Positions 4,999 through 12,051 are shown, counted from the stretch's first letter. The stretch is 12,065 nucleotides of DNA from Patescibacteria group bacterium UBA4067 (GCA_002382025.1 DFZB01000052.1:1-12065); one strand, 5' to 3'. A program made the numbers and translations. The notes: generated from the sequence alone by a model not told the origin.

Positions 4999-5070
4999 AA
5001 TTGGACTGCTAAAATAGAAATTTTATTAATTATTGGTGGTTGGCAGTCCAATTTATTTTTATTTATTTTA
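4999..5070 (+). terminator. Strong intrinsic terminator before the virion module
   Basis: AATTGGACTGC (4999-5009) is exactly complementary to GCAGTCCAATT (5043-5053), eleven pairs, with a 33-base AT-rich loop, followed by a T-rich tail (TATTTTTATTTATTTTA). It separates the nuclease transcript from the structural genes. Confidence 0.8.
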
Positions 5071-5088
5071 CCTATTTTTAGGGAGTGT

Positions 5089-5119
5089 CTACCTTGACAT
5101 AAAACAGGGAGAAAGGTAG
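5089..5119 (+). promoter_or_regulatory. Hairpin covering the scaffold gene SD
   Basis: CTACCTT (5089-5095) is exactly complementary to AAGGTAG (5113-5119). The right arm contains AAAGG, the SD best placed for the ATG at 5127. Folding would hide this SD, leaving only GGGAG (5107-5111) at a poor distance. It may limit scaffold translation. Confidence 0.4.
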
Positions 5120-5126
5120 TTTTAAG

Positions 5127-5573
5127 ATGAGTGATGAAAATTTAAGTGATAAAAATGTAAGTGATGGTGGTGATGATGGTGAAAAACAAAATCCTAGTAA
5201 AGTTGTAACAGAAGGTGGGAATCCTGAAAATAACAAAACTGTGAAAACTTTTACTCAAGAAGAAGTTAATTCCATTATTCAGAATAGGTTGAAGAAGGAA
5301 AAAGATAGTTTTAGTTTGGAGAAGGATGTATTGGTTGGTGAGTTAGATGTTTATAAAAAGTTTGTAGAAGGTTATGTTAGTGATTCTATATCAAGCTTTG
5401 ATATAACGGTTGGTGATATTCTAAAAAAGTTACCAATTTCAGATCAACTTGATTGGATTCAAAAAAACAAAGACAAAATAAACAACCAAAATAATAATAC
5501 AAACATTCCTGAAACTCCAAATGGGGGAGACAAAAAAACTTTCAAACCTTCAAAATCTAATTTTAGGTTGTAG
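5127..5573 (+). CDS. Capsid scaffolding protein
   Basis: 148 residues. The first 40 are acidic and Asn/Gly/Asp-rich, as in phage scaffolds. Residues 42-60 carry the signature FTQEEVNSIIQNRLKKEKD, a helix I know from DUF4355-type scaffolds that precede HK97-like capsid genes. A helical middle (LEKDVLVGELDVYKKF) is followed by a disordered Asn-rich stretch and a basic tail (KKTFKPSKSNFRL), the usual capsid-binding end. The gene sits before decoration and major capsid genes, as expected for a protein that directs procapsid assembly and then leaves. Portal and terminase genes, which usually precede it, are not here. Shorter than the typical 180-220 residues. Confidence 0.8.
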   Translation: MSDENLSDKNVSDGGDDGEKQNPSKVVTEGGNPENNKTVKTFTQEEVNSIIQNRLKKEKDSFSLEKDVLVGELDVYKKFVEGYVSDSISSFDITVGDILKKLPISDQLDWIQKNKDKINNQNNNTNIPETPNGGDKKTFKPSKSNFRL

Positions 5574-5831
5574 TCATATTTTCCCTAGAAAACAAAGAAA
5601 ACAATCTAAAATAACTTGTTCTAATATACACATTATGACAAGTTTAAATAATTTATTGATAATAATTATGATAATAATTAAGTAAGACAATAATAGTTAT
5701 CTTACATAATTATCAATAAAAAATGGTTTTTAGGAGTAAAAACACTAAAAATACACTTAAAAACCAATAAAATTTATTAAAAAATTAAAAATTTATACCA
5801 ATATTTTGGTACAAAATGGAGGAAATTTATA
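5574..5831. other. Hairpin-rich 258-base intergenic region
   Basis: No gene seen. At least four inverted repeats lie in series: AACTTGT/ACAAGTT (5613-5619, 5638-5644); TTTATTGATAAT/ATTATCAATAAA (5652-5663, 5709-5720) enclosing GTAAGA/TCTTAC (5682-5687, 5700-5705); TGGTTTTTA/TAAAAACCA (5724-5732, 5758-5766); and TACCAA/TTGGTA with a TATT loop (5796-5801, 5806-5811) just before the SD of the decoration gene. None has a classic T-tract. Likely roles are mRNA processing or stabilisation, or protein binding, uncoupling capsid from scaffold expression. Confidence 0.6.
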
Positions 5832-6245
5832 ATGGCAGATATTACAAAAATATCAACTGCAAGTTTAGATCCTGTTTCAGCTCGTGCTGTTCCCTTTATT
5901 AGTGGGTTGGTAGCAGGAGAACTTTTACAAAAAGCGTCCCCTTGCTACATTTTAGGGGAAGAAGTATTTATGAGTGGTTCTAGTGTAACCGAAACATTTA
6001 ATATCGTTTCTGGTTCGTTGATTCAAACTCGTGTAGATGGTTTTACTGCTGAAAGTGTTTTGAGTGGCGAACCTGTTACGTTGTTTGGTGCTGGTGCGAG
6101 ATTCAGTTATTCTAGTGGTTTAATGAGTGGTTCTCCCTTGTTTGTGGGTGTTTCCAGTGGTTCATTATCATATACTAAGTCGTTTGAAGGTGATTTACCT
6201 GTTGCACGTGTAATTACATCAACTGATATTATCATCTTGAAATAA
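5832..6245 (+). CDS. Head decoration protein (putative)
   Basis: 137 residues with SD TGGAGGAA. The chain is Ser/Gly/Val-rich and predicted almost all beta, with no membrane segment. Residues 72-90 (TAESVLSGEPVTLFGAGARF), then YSSGLMSGSPLFVGVSSGSL and a final VARVITSTDIIIL, match the pattern of small capsid decoration or head-fibre proteins (a 'G-x-P-V-T-L-F-G' strand and a C-terminal 'VAR-I-x-T-x-I' strand). Position between scaffold and major capsid gene is the usual one. It should coat the outside of the expanded shell and stabilise it. The 258-base structured leader suggests separately tuned, high expression. Precise family not certain. Confidence 0.65.
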   Translation: MADITKISTASLDPVSARAVPFISGLVAGELLQKASPCYILGEEVFMSGSSVTETFNIVSGSLIQTRVDGFTAESVLSGEPVTLFGAGARFSYSSGLMSGSPLFVGVSSGSLSYTKSFEGDLPVARVITSTDIIILK

Positions 6246-6260
6246 GGGAGGAAAAATACA

Positions 6261-7325
6261 ATGGCAAATACTAATTTAACCGGCGTTTATAGTGTCGAAG
6301 ATCTCTTAGTAGTTCGTAATTCTTCAGCAGCTGAATTCGGACAAGACAAAATTTTTGCAACTTTACAAGCTGATTTAGCGTTTTATAACGAACAGGTTAA
6401 CGAACAACTATCAGTTTTCGCTGAACCATTAACAGAACAAATAAGAACCTGGGGTGGTTCTGTTATGCATCGAGGAACCAAAATTGATCAATTTGGTGTT
6501 GCTCCTGGTAAAAAGGGTTATGTTGCATCTAACGTCGCATTTCCAATTTATGACTGGTCATATTCTGTAGGTTGGACTAACAAGTACTTACAAAAAGCTA
6601 GTCCTGCCGAATTAATGTCAGAGTATCTCGCAATTCGACAAGGTCACGCTTTTGATATGACACAGGAAGTAAAACGAGCAATCTTTAACAACACAAACTA
6701 TACATTTGTTGATAAAAATAACAACGGTGTTTCATTAACAATTAAACGTTTACTCAATGCAGATGGCGATTCTATACCAGACTATCAGGGAAGTTCCTTT
6801 AACGGTTCTTCACATACTCATTATGTAGCAAGAGCTTCTGCACTAGCGGATTCGGATATTACCAATTTAGTTTCTAATGTGACGGAACATGGACATACTA
6901 CTGGTTTGATGATTGCAATCAACATTGCACAAAAAGCAACAATCGCAGCATTAGGAGGTTTTACTCCCCTTGGTTCTGCACTGGTAGCTTACAACTCAAC
7001 CGACACAACCAAATTAACATTAGATAATTCAGATCTCAATAACCAGATGATCGGCTTATGGAATGATAGTATTGCTGTTTGGGTGAAACCTTGGGTTCCT
7101 GCTAGCTACATGTTATGTCTGTCAACCGATGCTGATAAAGTTTTAGGTTACAGACAGGAAAAGAATCCATCATTACGTGGTTTACGTTTAGCTGCTAGTA
7201 TGCCTAACTACCCATTAATGGCTGAAACCTACGAATCCACTTATGGTTTTGGGGTAAATGCGAGAAGTTCGGCTGCGGTGTTATACATCGGTGCTACCTC
7301 TTGGGCTAATCCAACTATTAGTTAA
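6261..7325 (+). CDS. Major capsid protein, HK97-fold type
   Basis: 354 residues with SD GGGAGG. The size, the place after scaffold and decoration genes, and conserved-looking stretches support it. These include a helical N-terminal section (VRNSSAAEFGQDKIFATLQADLAFYNEQV), a beta-rich GGSVMHRGTKIDQFGV segment, a long helix with MSEYLAIRQGHAFDMTQEVKRAIF, and C-terminal strands (GLRLAASMPNYPLMAETYESTYGFGVNARSSAAVLY is split by turns). It forms the icosahedral shell. A separate scaffold gene explains the lack of a cleaved N-terminal delta domain. Codon choice is more GC-rich and regular than in the small genes, as expected for the most abundant virion protein. A terminator follows at once. Confidence 0.9.
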   Translation: MANTNLTGVYSVEDLLVVRNSSAAEFGQDKIFATLQADLAFYNEQVNEQLSVFAEPLTEQIRTWGGSVMHRGTKIDQFGVAPGKKGYVASNVAFPIYDWSYSVGWTNKYLQKASPAELMSEYLAIRQGHAFDMTQEVKRAIFNNTNYTFVDKNNNGVSLTIKRLLNADGDSIPDYQGSSFNGSSHTHYVARASALADSDITNLVSNVTEHGHTTGLMIAINIAQKATIAALGGFTPLGSALVAYNSTDTTKLTLDNSDLNNQMIGLWNDSIAVWVKPWVPASYMLCLSTDADKVLGYRQEKNPSLRGLRLAASMPNYPLMAETYESTYGFGVNARSSAAVLYIGATSWANPTIS

Positions 7326-7328
7326 CTA

Positions 7329-7382
7329 ACCCAACTTAAATAAAATAGGTTGGGTATTTTTCTATACTCAACCTATTTTTTA
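7329..7382 (+). terminator. Terminator with competing hairpin after capsid gene
   Basis: AATAGGTTGGGTAT (7344-7357) pairs with ATACTCAACCTATT (7364-7377), 14 pairs with one G-U, loop TTTTCT, followed by TTTTT. Upstream, ACCCAAC (7329-7335) can pair with GTTGGGT (7349-7355), which would break the terminator stem. This allows an attenuator-like switch. Partial readthrough must feed the downstream tail genes. Confidence 0.8.
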
Positions 7383-7401
7383 TAGAAAGGAGGGTTTTAA
7401 A

Positions 7402-7806
7402 ATGACATTATCAACTTATCTAGAATCATATCTAGGTACAACACTAACCAACCAACTTAATTGGTCTACTTCAGGTAGTTCATTCGATTTCATTGTAGAG
7501 GAAACACTATCAACTTATGGAGTATCAAGCGAATTAGAAGCAACGAATCTACCAAAATTACATGCAATAGCAAAAGTGAAATTATGGGAAGCTGTTCTCA
7601 GGGAATTTAGTTTCGATTTTGATTATACAGATTTATCTAGTTCTATTAGACGTTCTCAAGTTTTTGAAAATATCCAAAAACAATTAAACCAGGCTATCAG
7701 TTCAGCTTACCAATACCTACCACAATACAAAATCAGAATCGGTAAATATAACTTAGATAAAAATGATCCATATTCCAACACTCCCTATTCAGATAGGACA
7801 GTGTAA
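7402..7806 (+). CDS. Head-tail adaptor (connector) protein
   Basis: 134 residues with an excellent SD (AAAGGAGG). Predicted all-helical in the first two thirds: LPKLHAIAKVKLWEAVLREFSFDFDYT (residues 51-77) is the typical 'A-x-A-x-x-x-W-E-x-x-x-x-x-x-x-x-D-F' core of gp6/gp15-type adaptors. SIRRSQVFENIQKQLNQAISSAYQYL (80-106) is the second long helix. These proteins form the ring below the portal that joins head to tail. Position directly after the major capsid gene and before the stopper and gp10-like genes fits. It ends two bases before the next gene. Confidence 0.75.
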   Translation: MTLSTYLESYLGTTLTNQLNWSTSGSSFDFIVEETLSTYGVSSELEATNLPKLHAIAKVKLWEAVLREFSFDFDYTDLSSSIRRSQVFENIQKQLNQAISSAYQYLPQYKIRIGKYNLDKNDPYSNTPYSDRTV

Positions 7807-7808
7807 CC

Positions 7809-8192
7809 ATGAAATCACTTAACCAATATACCTATAATCGAATTCAAAATTCCCAACAAGAAACTTTTTTAGACACAGGTTACTTTTCAACTGTTACAAC
7901 TACTTCTGGTTCTTATGGTGAACCAATAGAAAATTCTGTTTCAGGTTCTCCTATAGCTTGTAGTTTTCATTGGACAGGTGGAAAAGAAACATGGAAAGAA
8001 CCTGTTAATTATTTAAAAGCAGATGCTATTCTAAAAATTCCAACCAACACACAAGTTAACCAAAAAGATTTATTTATACTAACCAAACAAAAAACAGAAA
8101 CACTATCTAATCCTATAACATTTGAAGTAATTTCAAATCCTAGAAAATCCATTTCAGGAATCATCATAGATTTAAAAAAGGTGGAAACATGA
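7809..8192 (+). CDS. Head-closure (stopper) protein
   Basis: 127 residues; a weak SD AGGA lies nine bases before ATG within the end of the adaptor gene. The N-terminus is polar; from residue 48 on the chain is beta-rich (ACSFHWTGGKETWKEPVNYLKADAILKIPTN, then DLFILTKQK, then TFEVISNPRKSISGIIIDLKKVE). The 'ADA-L-x-I-P...I-x-x-x-D-x' barrel pattern and its place between adaptor and gp10-like genes match phage head-closure proteins of the SPP1 gp16 type, which hold DNA in the head until the tail docks. The stop overlaps the next start (ATGA), so translation is coupled. Confidence 0.65.
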   Translation: MKSLNQYTYNRIQNSQQETFLDTGYFSTVTTTSGSYGEPIENSVSGSPIACSFHWTGGKETWKEPVNYLKADAILKIPTNTQVNQKDLFILTKQKTETLSNPITFEVISNPRKSISGIIIDLKKVET

Positions 8193-8533
8193 CAGAGTAC
8201 ATAAAAGGGATAGATAAATTAAGTCGTGCATTGGATGATTTAACCGATACAGTTCAAACAAATAATAACTATCTGTTATCTGCTGGTTATACCCTATTAG
8301 CTGAATCACAAAAAAATGCTCCTGTTGATACTGGTTTTATGCGTAATTCTGGTTATGTTGAAGAGGTTTTGGATTCTGTTTTTATGGGTTTTAGTGCTGA
8401 GTATGCTTACTATGTTCACGAGGGACACCACAGCTGGGAAGGTAATCCGTTTGTTTCAAGAGCAATTTTTGAGAACATAGACCTGATTACAGACAATGCA
8501 AAAAAACAATTAGAAATAGATTTGGGGGTGTAA
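8189..8533 (+). CDS. HK97 gp10-like neck / tail-completion protein
   Basis: 114 residues with SD AAAAGGTGG, start overlapping the previous stop by four bases. The conserved signature is clear: APVDTGFMRNSGYVE (residues about 45-59), AEYAYYVHEGHH (70-81) and NPFVSRAIFEN (86-96), i.e. 'A-P-V-D-T-G-x-L-R-x-S', 'Y-x-x-Y-V-E-x-G' and 'P-F-x-x-x-A'. These define the HK97 gp10 family, which helps complete the head-tail interface. Slightly shorter than most family members. Followed after one base by the tail terminator gene. Confidence 0.88.
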   Translation: MTEYIKGIDKLSRALDDLTDTVQTNNNYLLSAGYTLLAESQKNAPVDTGFMRNSGYVEEVLDSVFMGFSAEYAYYVHEGHHSWEGNPFVSRAIFENIDLITDNAKKQLEIDLGV

Positions 8534-8534
8534 C

Positions 8535-8891
8535 TTGAAAATAGAACAAACGTTAAAAAATATTTTCACTTCTGGTTCTATTAATGCTTACAATCTAAAA
8601 AAACCTGAAAAGTGTTCACTACCAGTAGTTGTTTATAAACGTATTGGAAGATCTAAAATTTCAAGAAATTTTTCTAATAATGGGGATTTGGAATCTGTAT
8701 TAATTCGTTTTTCTGTTTTAGGTGATAACTATTCTGAAACAGTCCAATTAAGTGAACAATTAGAAACTCTATTGGATGGAAATAAAACGAATTTTGAAAA
8801 TTGTTCTTTTGTGGGTGGTAGTGAAAACTATGTCGAAGATACTAAATTAAACGATTTAGTGTCTGATTATGAAATTATAAACAAAATTTAA
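8535..8891 (+). CDS. Tail terminator protein (putative)
   Basis: 118 residues. The start is TTG at 8535, placed by GGGGGTG (8524-8530) just upstream; no ATG exists nearby. KIEQTLKNIFTSGSINAYNL forms an N-terminal helix. SLPVVVYKRIG (30-40), LESVLIRFSVLGDNYSETVQLSEQLETLL (53-81) and a C-terminal SDYEIINKI strand follow, the alpha/beta pattern of lambda gpU/DUF3168-type tail terminators ('P-Y-I-V-Y...S-x-I-x-F-x-V-x-G-x-x-x-x-x-A-x-x-L'). It caps the completed tail tube and binds the head. The context between gp10-like and major tail genes supports it. Confidence 0.7.
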   Translation: MKIEQTLKNIFTSGSINAYNLKKPEKCSLPVVVYKRIGRSKISRNFSNNGDLESVLIRFSVLGDNYSETVQLSEQLETLLDGNKTNFENCSFVGGSENYVEDTKLNDLVSDYEIINKI

Positions 8892-8917
8892 AAAATAAAA
8901 GTGGGAGGTGAAAACCT

Positions 8918-9319
8918 ATGTCAAATTCTGATTCAAAAATCAATTTTGATGTTAACGTTTCCGGTTCGTATGTAGTGTTAGGTGAAGTTAAATCTGTTGC
9001 ACTACCGGAAATTGTTAATAGTGCATTGGATAATACAAATTATTCTAGTGGTGGATGGAAAGAAAAAATTTCAAGTGAATTAAAAGAAATTCCACCTTTT
9101 ACCACAGTAATTAACTTTAATACTTCTGCCAGTTCATTAATTGGTGATGTTATTAATGGTACAAAGAAAAATTTTCGGATTGGTTATCCTAATTCAACAA
9201 CTTGGTCTTTTGATGGTATTGTCACGCGATTTAAACCGATGGATTCAGATGCCAGTTCTCCAAACGTTTTAAGAGCAACTTTAACAGTTGAACCAAGCGG
9301 AAGTCCGCTAATTGCCTAA
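8918..9319 (+). CDS. Major tail protein
   Basis: 133 residues with SD GGGAGGTG. The features are those of a siphophage tube protein. They are an early 'T-N-Y-S-S-G-G-W-K-E' turn (residues 40-50), 'E-I-P-P-F-T-T-V-I-N-F-N' (56-67), FRIGYPNSTTWSFDGIVTRFKPM (84-106) in which the 'P-x-x-x-T-W-x-F-x-G-x-V' strand is typical, and a final LRATLTVEPSGSP. It polymerises into the tail tube around the tape measure. Compact, with no extra Ig-like domain. The terminator directly behind it would raise its level relative to the chaperones. Confidence 0.88.
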   Translation: MSNSDSKINFDVNVSGSYVVLGEVKSVALPEIVNSALDNTNYSSGGWKEKISSELKEIPPFTTVINFNTSASSLIGDVINGTKKNFRIGYPNSTTWSFDGIVTRFKPMDSDASSPNVLRATLTVEPSGSPLIA

Positions 9320-9326
9320 TTATAAA

Positions 9327-9350
9327 GGGGTAGATAACTACCCCATTTTT
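9327..9350 (+). terminator. Compact intrinsic terminator after major tail gene
   Basis: GGGGTAG (9327-9333) and CTACCCC (9338-9344) form a seven-pair GC-rich stem with an ATAA loop, followed by ATTTTT. Some readthrough is needed for the chaperone and tape measure genes unless they have a promoter that I cannot see. Confidence 0.85.
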
Positions 9351-9367
9351 CAAATTTTGGAGGGAAA

Positions 9368-9724
9368 ATGGCAGATAATGAAAATTTAGAATTAGAAGAG
9401 ATTTTAAAAAATATTCAAAATAACAAATTTAAAAAAGAAATTATTTTTGTTCCTCAATTTAAGTCTAAAATTGAGGTTCGGGAATTGAACGGAAAAGATT
9501 TTTTAGATTGTTCGTTAAACTCAGATAGTGAAGATGAATCCAAAGGTTCTTATTTGGTCAATGCAATTATAAAAAGTTGTTACACTCTACAAGGGGAAAA
9601 AATATTTAACCAACCAGAACATAAAAATAATGTTTTGATGGTTAATTCATTACAAAAAGATTCTTATCTATTGCTTGTAAGTACAGTTACAAAAGTAAAT
9701 AAAGAAGTAAAAATAAAAAACTAA
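9368..9724 (+). CDS. Tail assembly chaperone gpG-like
   Basis: 118 residues with a strong SD (TTGGAGGG). An acidic helix (ENLELEEILKNIQNNKFKKE) is followed by a beta strand pair (FVPQFKSKIEVRELNGKDFLDC, where 'V-R-E-L-x-x-x-D' is a known hallmark of siphophage chaperones) and helical C-terminal sections. It ends in a Lys-rich tail immediately at the slippery sequence. Most ribosomes should stop at TAA 9722-9724 and make this short form; the rest slip into the T frame. gpG-like proteins hold the tape measure during tube assembly and are absent from the virion. Confidence 0.82.
   Translation: MADNENLELEEILKNIQNNKFKKEIIFVPQFKSKIEVRELNGKDFLDCSLNSDSEDESKGSYLVNAIIKSCYTLQGEKIFNQPEHKNNVLMVNSLQKDSYLLLVSTVTKVNKEVKIKN
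9715..9721 (+). promoter_or_regulatory. -1 ribosomal frameshift site A AAA AAC
   Basis: In the G frame the bases read ATA AAA AAC TAA, giving the classic X-XXY-YYZ heptamer one codon before the stop. The -1 frame is open only from 9703, so the overlap with G is 22 bases and the heptamer lies inside it. Nine bases downstream ATCCACA (9731-9737) is exactly complementary to TGTGGAT (9783-9789), with TAGAT/ATCTA (9741-9745, 9755-9759) inside, a candidate stimulatory structure. Confidence 0.85.
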
Positions 9725-10068
9725 CTGAAAATCCACAACTTAGATTTATATATGATCTATGTAGACAATTTGGGATCTATGATGTGGATCAATTCTTAGA
9801 AACTACAACTGCAAAACAGTTAAACACATGGAAAAATTACTTTTCTATTTATCGGTTTAATGAAGAACGTTCTGACTATAGAATGGGGGTAATGGCTAGT
9901 TTGCTTGCTAACATCTACAGAGACCACGAAGTCAAAACAGAACCTTTTAAACCAATAGATTTTTTTCCAAAATTTGAAAATATTAAGAAAGTTGAAAATA
10001 AAACGTTTGAAGAAAAACCAGAATCAATCATGTTTAAACTGGGTTTGATCTTCAGGAAAGGAGAATAA
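9721..10068 (+). CDS. gpT part of gpGT frameshift chaperone
   Basis: After slippage the product reads KK-LTENPQLRFIYDLCRQFGIYD and continues in the -1 frame to TAA 10066-10068, making a fusion of about 233 residues with the G protein (9368 start). The T part has the typical 'F-x-D-L-x-R-x-F-G', then 'L-N-T-W-x-x-Y-F-x-x-x-R-F-N-E-E-R-x-D-Y-R' (about 9820-9885) and 'A-x-I-x-N' (LLANIYRDH) sequence of lambda gpT-like domains, which bind the tail tube protein. An isolated GTG start at 9784 exists but has no good SD and would cut conserved residues. The end abuts the tape measure ATG without a gap. Confidence 0.82.
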   Translation, partial: LTENPQLRFIYDLCRQFGIYDVDQFLETTTAKQLNTWKNYFSIYRFNEERSDYRMGVMASLLANIYRDHEVKTEPFKPIDFFPKFENIKKVENKTFEEKPESIMFKLGLIFRKGE

Positions 10069-11331
10069 ATGGCAAAAAAACTTCCTGAACTTGTGGTTCC
10101 CATTTCAGGGGACACTAAAAAATTTGAAGATTCAATGGATAATGTTAAAAAAACCGTTGGAGAAGCAAATACATCATTTGGTTCAAAAATGGGAGATATT
10201 GGTTCGAGTTTAAATCAATTATCTCAGGAAATAACCGGATTTTCGTTAACTCAGGTTGCCACTATCGGAACAGCTACCAAATTATTACAAGAAGGTATCC
10301 AGTTTGCTAAAGATTCCGTTGCTGAATTTTCTGCTTACGGTGATCAGATCTCAAAAATGGCAGCTTATACCTCCACTTCAACAGAAGAAATGTCTAAACT
10401 ATACCAGATAACAGATGATCTTAGAATTCCTGTTGGTGATTTAGAAATGGCATTGAAAACCATGACTGATAAGGGAACTGCACCTTCTATTGCAGGAATA
10501 AAACAGTTATCAGATCAATATTTATCTTTAGAATCCCCATTAGAACGAGCACAATTTTTGACAGATAATTTTGGTCGTGCTGGTCAGGACATGGCTAGAT
10601 TAATGGAAATGGGGGGAGATGGTATCCAAAGTGCAAGTGATGAAATTGCTAATTGGATGATTGTTACTGGTGAATCTGAAGAAGTTGTAAAAGATTATTT
10701 AGCTACTCTAGACTCTTGGGGAGAAGCTATGGATCAAATTAAATTTAGATTTGCTCAAAATGTAACTCCCGCTGTTACCAATTTTATGCTTGCTATTCTT
10801 AAAACGAATGAAACTATTAATGATGGAAACCGTGTGTGGTATGATTATATACTACAGGTAAACGCAATAAAAACGCTGTTTGTTTTTATAAAATCCCTTT
10901 TTGATGCATTTGGTGGAAAACTAGATAATACGACCGATTCAGTAGTTGATCAAACAACCGCTGCTAACGAATTAAAACTTGCATGGGATGGAGTTAATAA
11001 TTCTGTTAATTCGTACTCATCAAATGTTACTAGAGGGAATATATACGATCGTCCTAACTATGGTTCTAACTATGGTACAGGTCATGCTCAGGGTGGGTCA
11101 TTTGTAATTCCTGATGGTTTTTATAATGACAGTTTTTATCTGGGTGCTGGTCACTTTGCACAATCAGGAGAAGTAATTACGATTACACCAAAAAACCAAA
11201 CTGAAAAAGTGTCGAACTTATACAATCAAAGAATTGAAAATTTACTTCAACAACTTGTAAACAAACCAACACTCAATAAAAACGATTTAATAACCGCTAA
11301 TCGTGAATTAATAAATAAAAATTTAAATTAA
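10069..11331 (+). CDS. Tape measure protein, short
   Basis: 420 residues. SD AAAGGAG sits at the end of gpT and the ATG follows its stop directly. The N-terminus (LPELVVPISGDTKKFEDSMDNVKKTV) is the usual tape measure opening. Long amphipathic helices follow to about residue 300, including GFSLTQVATIGTATKLLQEGIQFAKDS split by a Gly and TLFVFIKSLFDAFGGKL, a possible hydrophobic segment. The C-terminus has GGSFVIPDGFYNDSFYLGAG and then GEVITITP, a motif I know from ends of phage tape measures. At about 1.5 angstroms per residue the tail would be near 60 nm, short for a siphovirus. No lysozyme or peptidase domain is seen. Confidence 0.85.
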   Translation: MAKKLPELVVPISGDTKKFEDSMDNVKKTVGEANTSFGSKMGDIGSSLNQLSQEITGFSLTQVATIGTATKLLQEGIQFAKDSVAEFSAYGDQISKMAAYTSTSTEEMSKLYQITDDLRIPVGDLEMALKTMTDKGTAPSIAGIKQLSDQYLSLESPLERAQFLTDNFGRAGQDMARLMEMGGDGIQSASDEIANWMIVTGESEEVVKDYLATLDSWGEAMDQIKFRFAQNVTPAVTNFMLAILKTNETINDGNRVWYDYILQVNAIKTLFVFIKSLFDAFGGKLDNTTDSVVDQTTAANELKLAWDGVNNSVNSYSSNVTRGNIYDRPNYGSNYGTGHAQGGSFVIPDGFYNDSFYLGAGHFAQSGEVITITPKNQTEKVSNLYNQRIENLLQQLVNKPTLNKNDLITANRELINKNLN

Positions 11332-11340
11332 GGGGGGATT

Positions 11341-12051
11341 ATGTCTAATTTAAAAATTTTTTATGAATTTTACGATTCTAATATCAGTTCATGGACTGAC
11401 ATTTCATCCTATGTTTTAGGGGATGTTAGTGGTTTTTATGGAATGGCTAACAATGATCAAGTTGATAGAGTTGCCAGTATTGGTCAAATAAACCTAACCC
11501 TAAATAACAGTGAGGGAAAATTTACACCTGGAACAGTTACTTGTTTTAGTGGGTTTGATTATGGTTCAAAAATAAGATTAAGAATTGAATACTCTAATAT
11601 TTCTTTAATTCGTTTTTTAGGTCATGTTTCATTAATAAATTTGGATGCAGGTACTTTTGGAAAACGCACAGTTTCTATTGTTGCTTATGATTGGTTTGAT
11701 TATGCAAACAATGAAGAAGTAAATATATCAGAAATTAAATACAATCAAAAAATTAATGAAGGGGTTAATTATTTAATTTCATTAATGGAACATCAACCAG
11801 AATTTACAGAGTTTTATGTAGGTGATGATACTTTTCCTACTTTGTTTGACAATGTAGTTTCAGGTGGAAAAGTCATTGGTGAGTTTCAAAAATTAGCACT
11901 TTCAGAACTATCATTTATTTACTTAAAACATGACAATGATAATACTTTAGTTGTAGAAAATAGAAATAAAAGAAATGCGAATTCTGAGCTGACTTCTATT
12001 CCTGTTTCCCCTGATTTTTCATTGGAATTATTAACTGAAGAGTTAGTGTAA
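11341..12051 (+). CDS. Distal tail / baseplate-type protein
   Basis: 236 residues with SD AAGGGGGGA. The N-terminal half is beta-rich: WTDISSYVLGDVSGFYG (residues 17-33), DRVASIGQINLTLNNSEGKFTPGT (41-64) and GSKIRLRIEYSNISLIRFLGHVSLINLD (75-102). The 'W-x-D-V-T-x-x-V', 'A-x-x-G-x-x-x-x-T-L-x-N-x-x-G-x-F-x-P' and 'F-x-G-x-V' pattern is common in the first tail-tip protein encoded after the tape measure. VSIVAYDWFDYAN (109-121) precedes a helical second domain. It should form the hub ring at the tail end that connects to receptor-binding proteins. The stop at 12049-12051 lies close to the window end, so further tail genes are expected to the right. Confidence 0.75.
   Translation: MSNLKIFYEFYDSNISSWTDISSYVLGDVSGFYGMANNDQVDRVASIGQINLTLNNSEGKFTPGTVTCFSGFDYGSKIRLRIEYSNISLIRFLGHVSLINLDAGTFGKRTVSIVAYDWFDYANNEEVNISEIKYNQKINEGVNYLISLMEHQPEFTEFYVGDDTFPTLFDNVVSGGKVIGEFQKLALSELSFIYLKHDNDNTLVVENRNKRNANSELTSIPVSPDFSLELLTEELV

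Noticed and set aside
5094..5122. Promoter TTGACA-17-TAGTTT before the scaffold gene
   Set aside because: The -35 box is perfect but the -10 matches only 3 of 6, and the start would fall at the ATG, leaving no SD in the mRNA.
9784..10068. Independent gene starting at GTG 9784
   Set aside because: No good SD, and the conserved T-domain residues begin upstream in the frame reached by the -1 slip.
9915..10115. Minus-strand ORF opposite the gpT end and tape measure start
   Set aside because: Antisense to two conserved virion genes, no SD.
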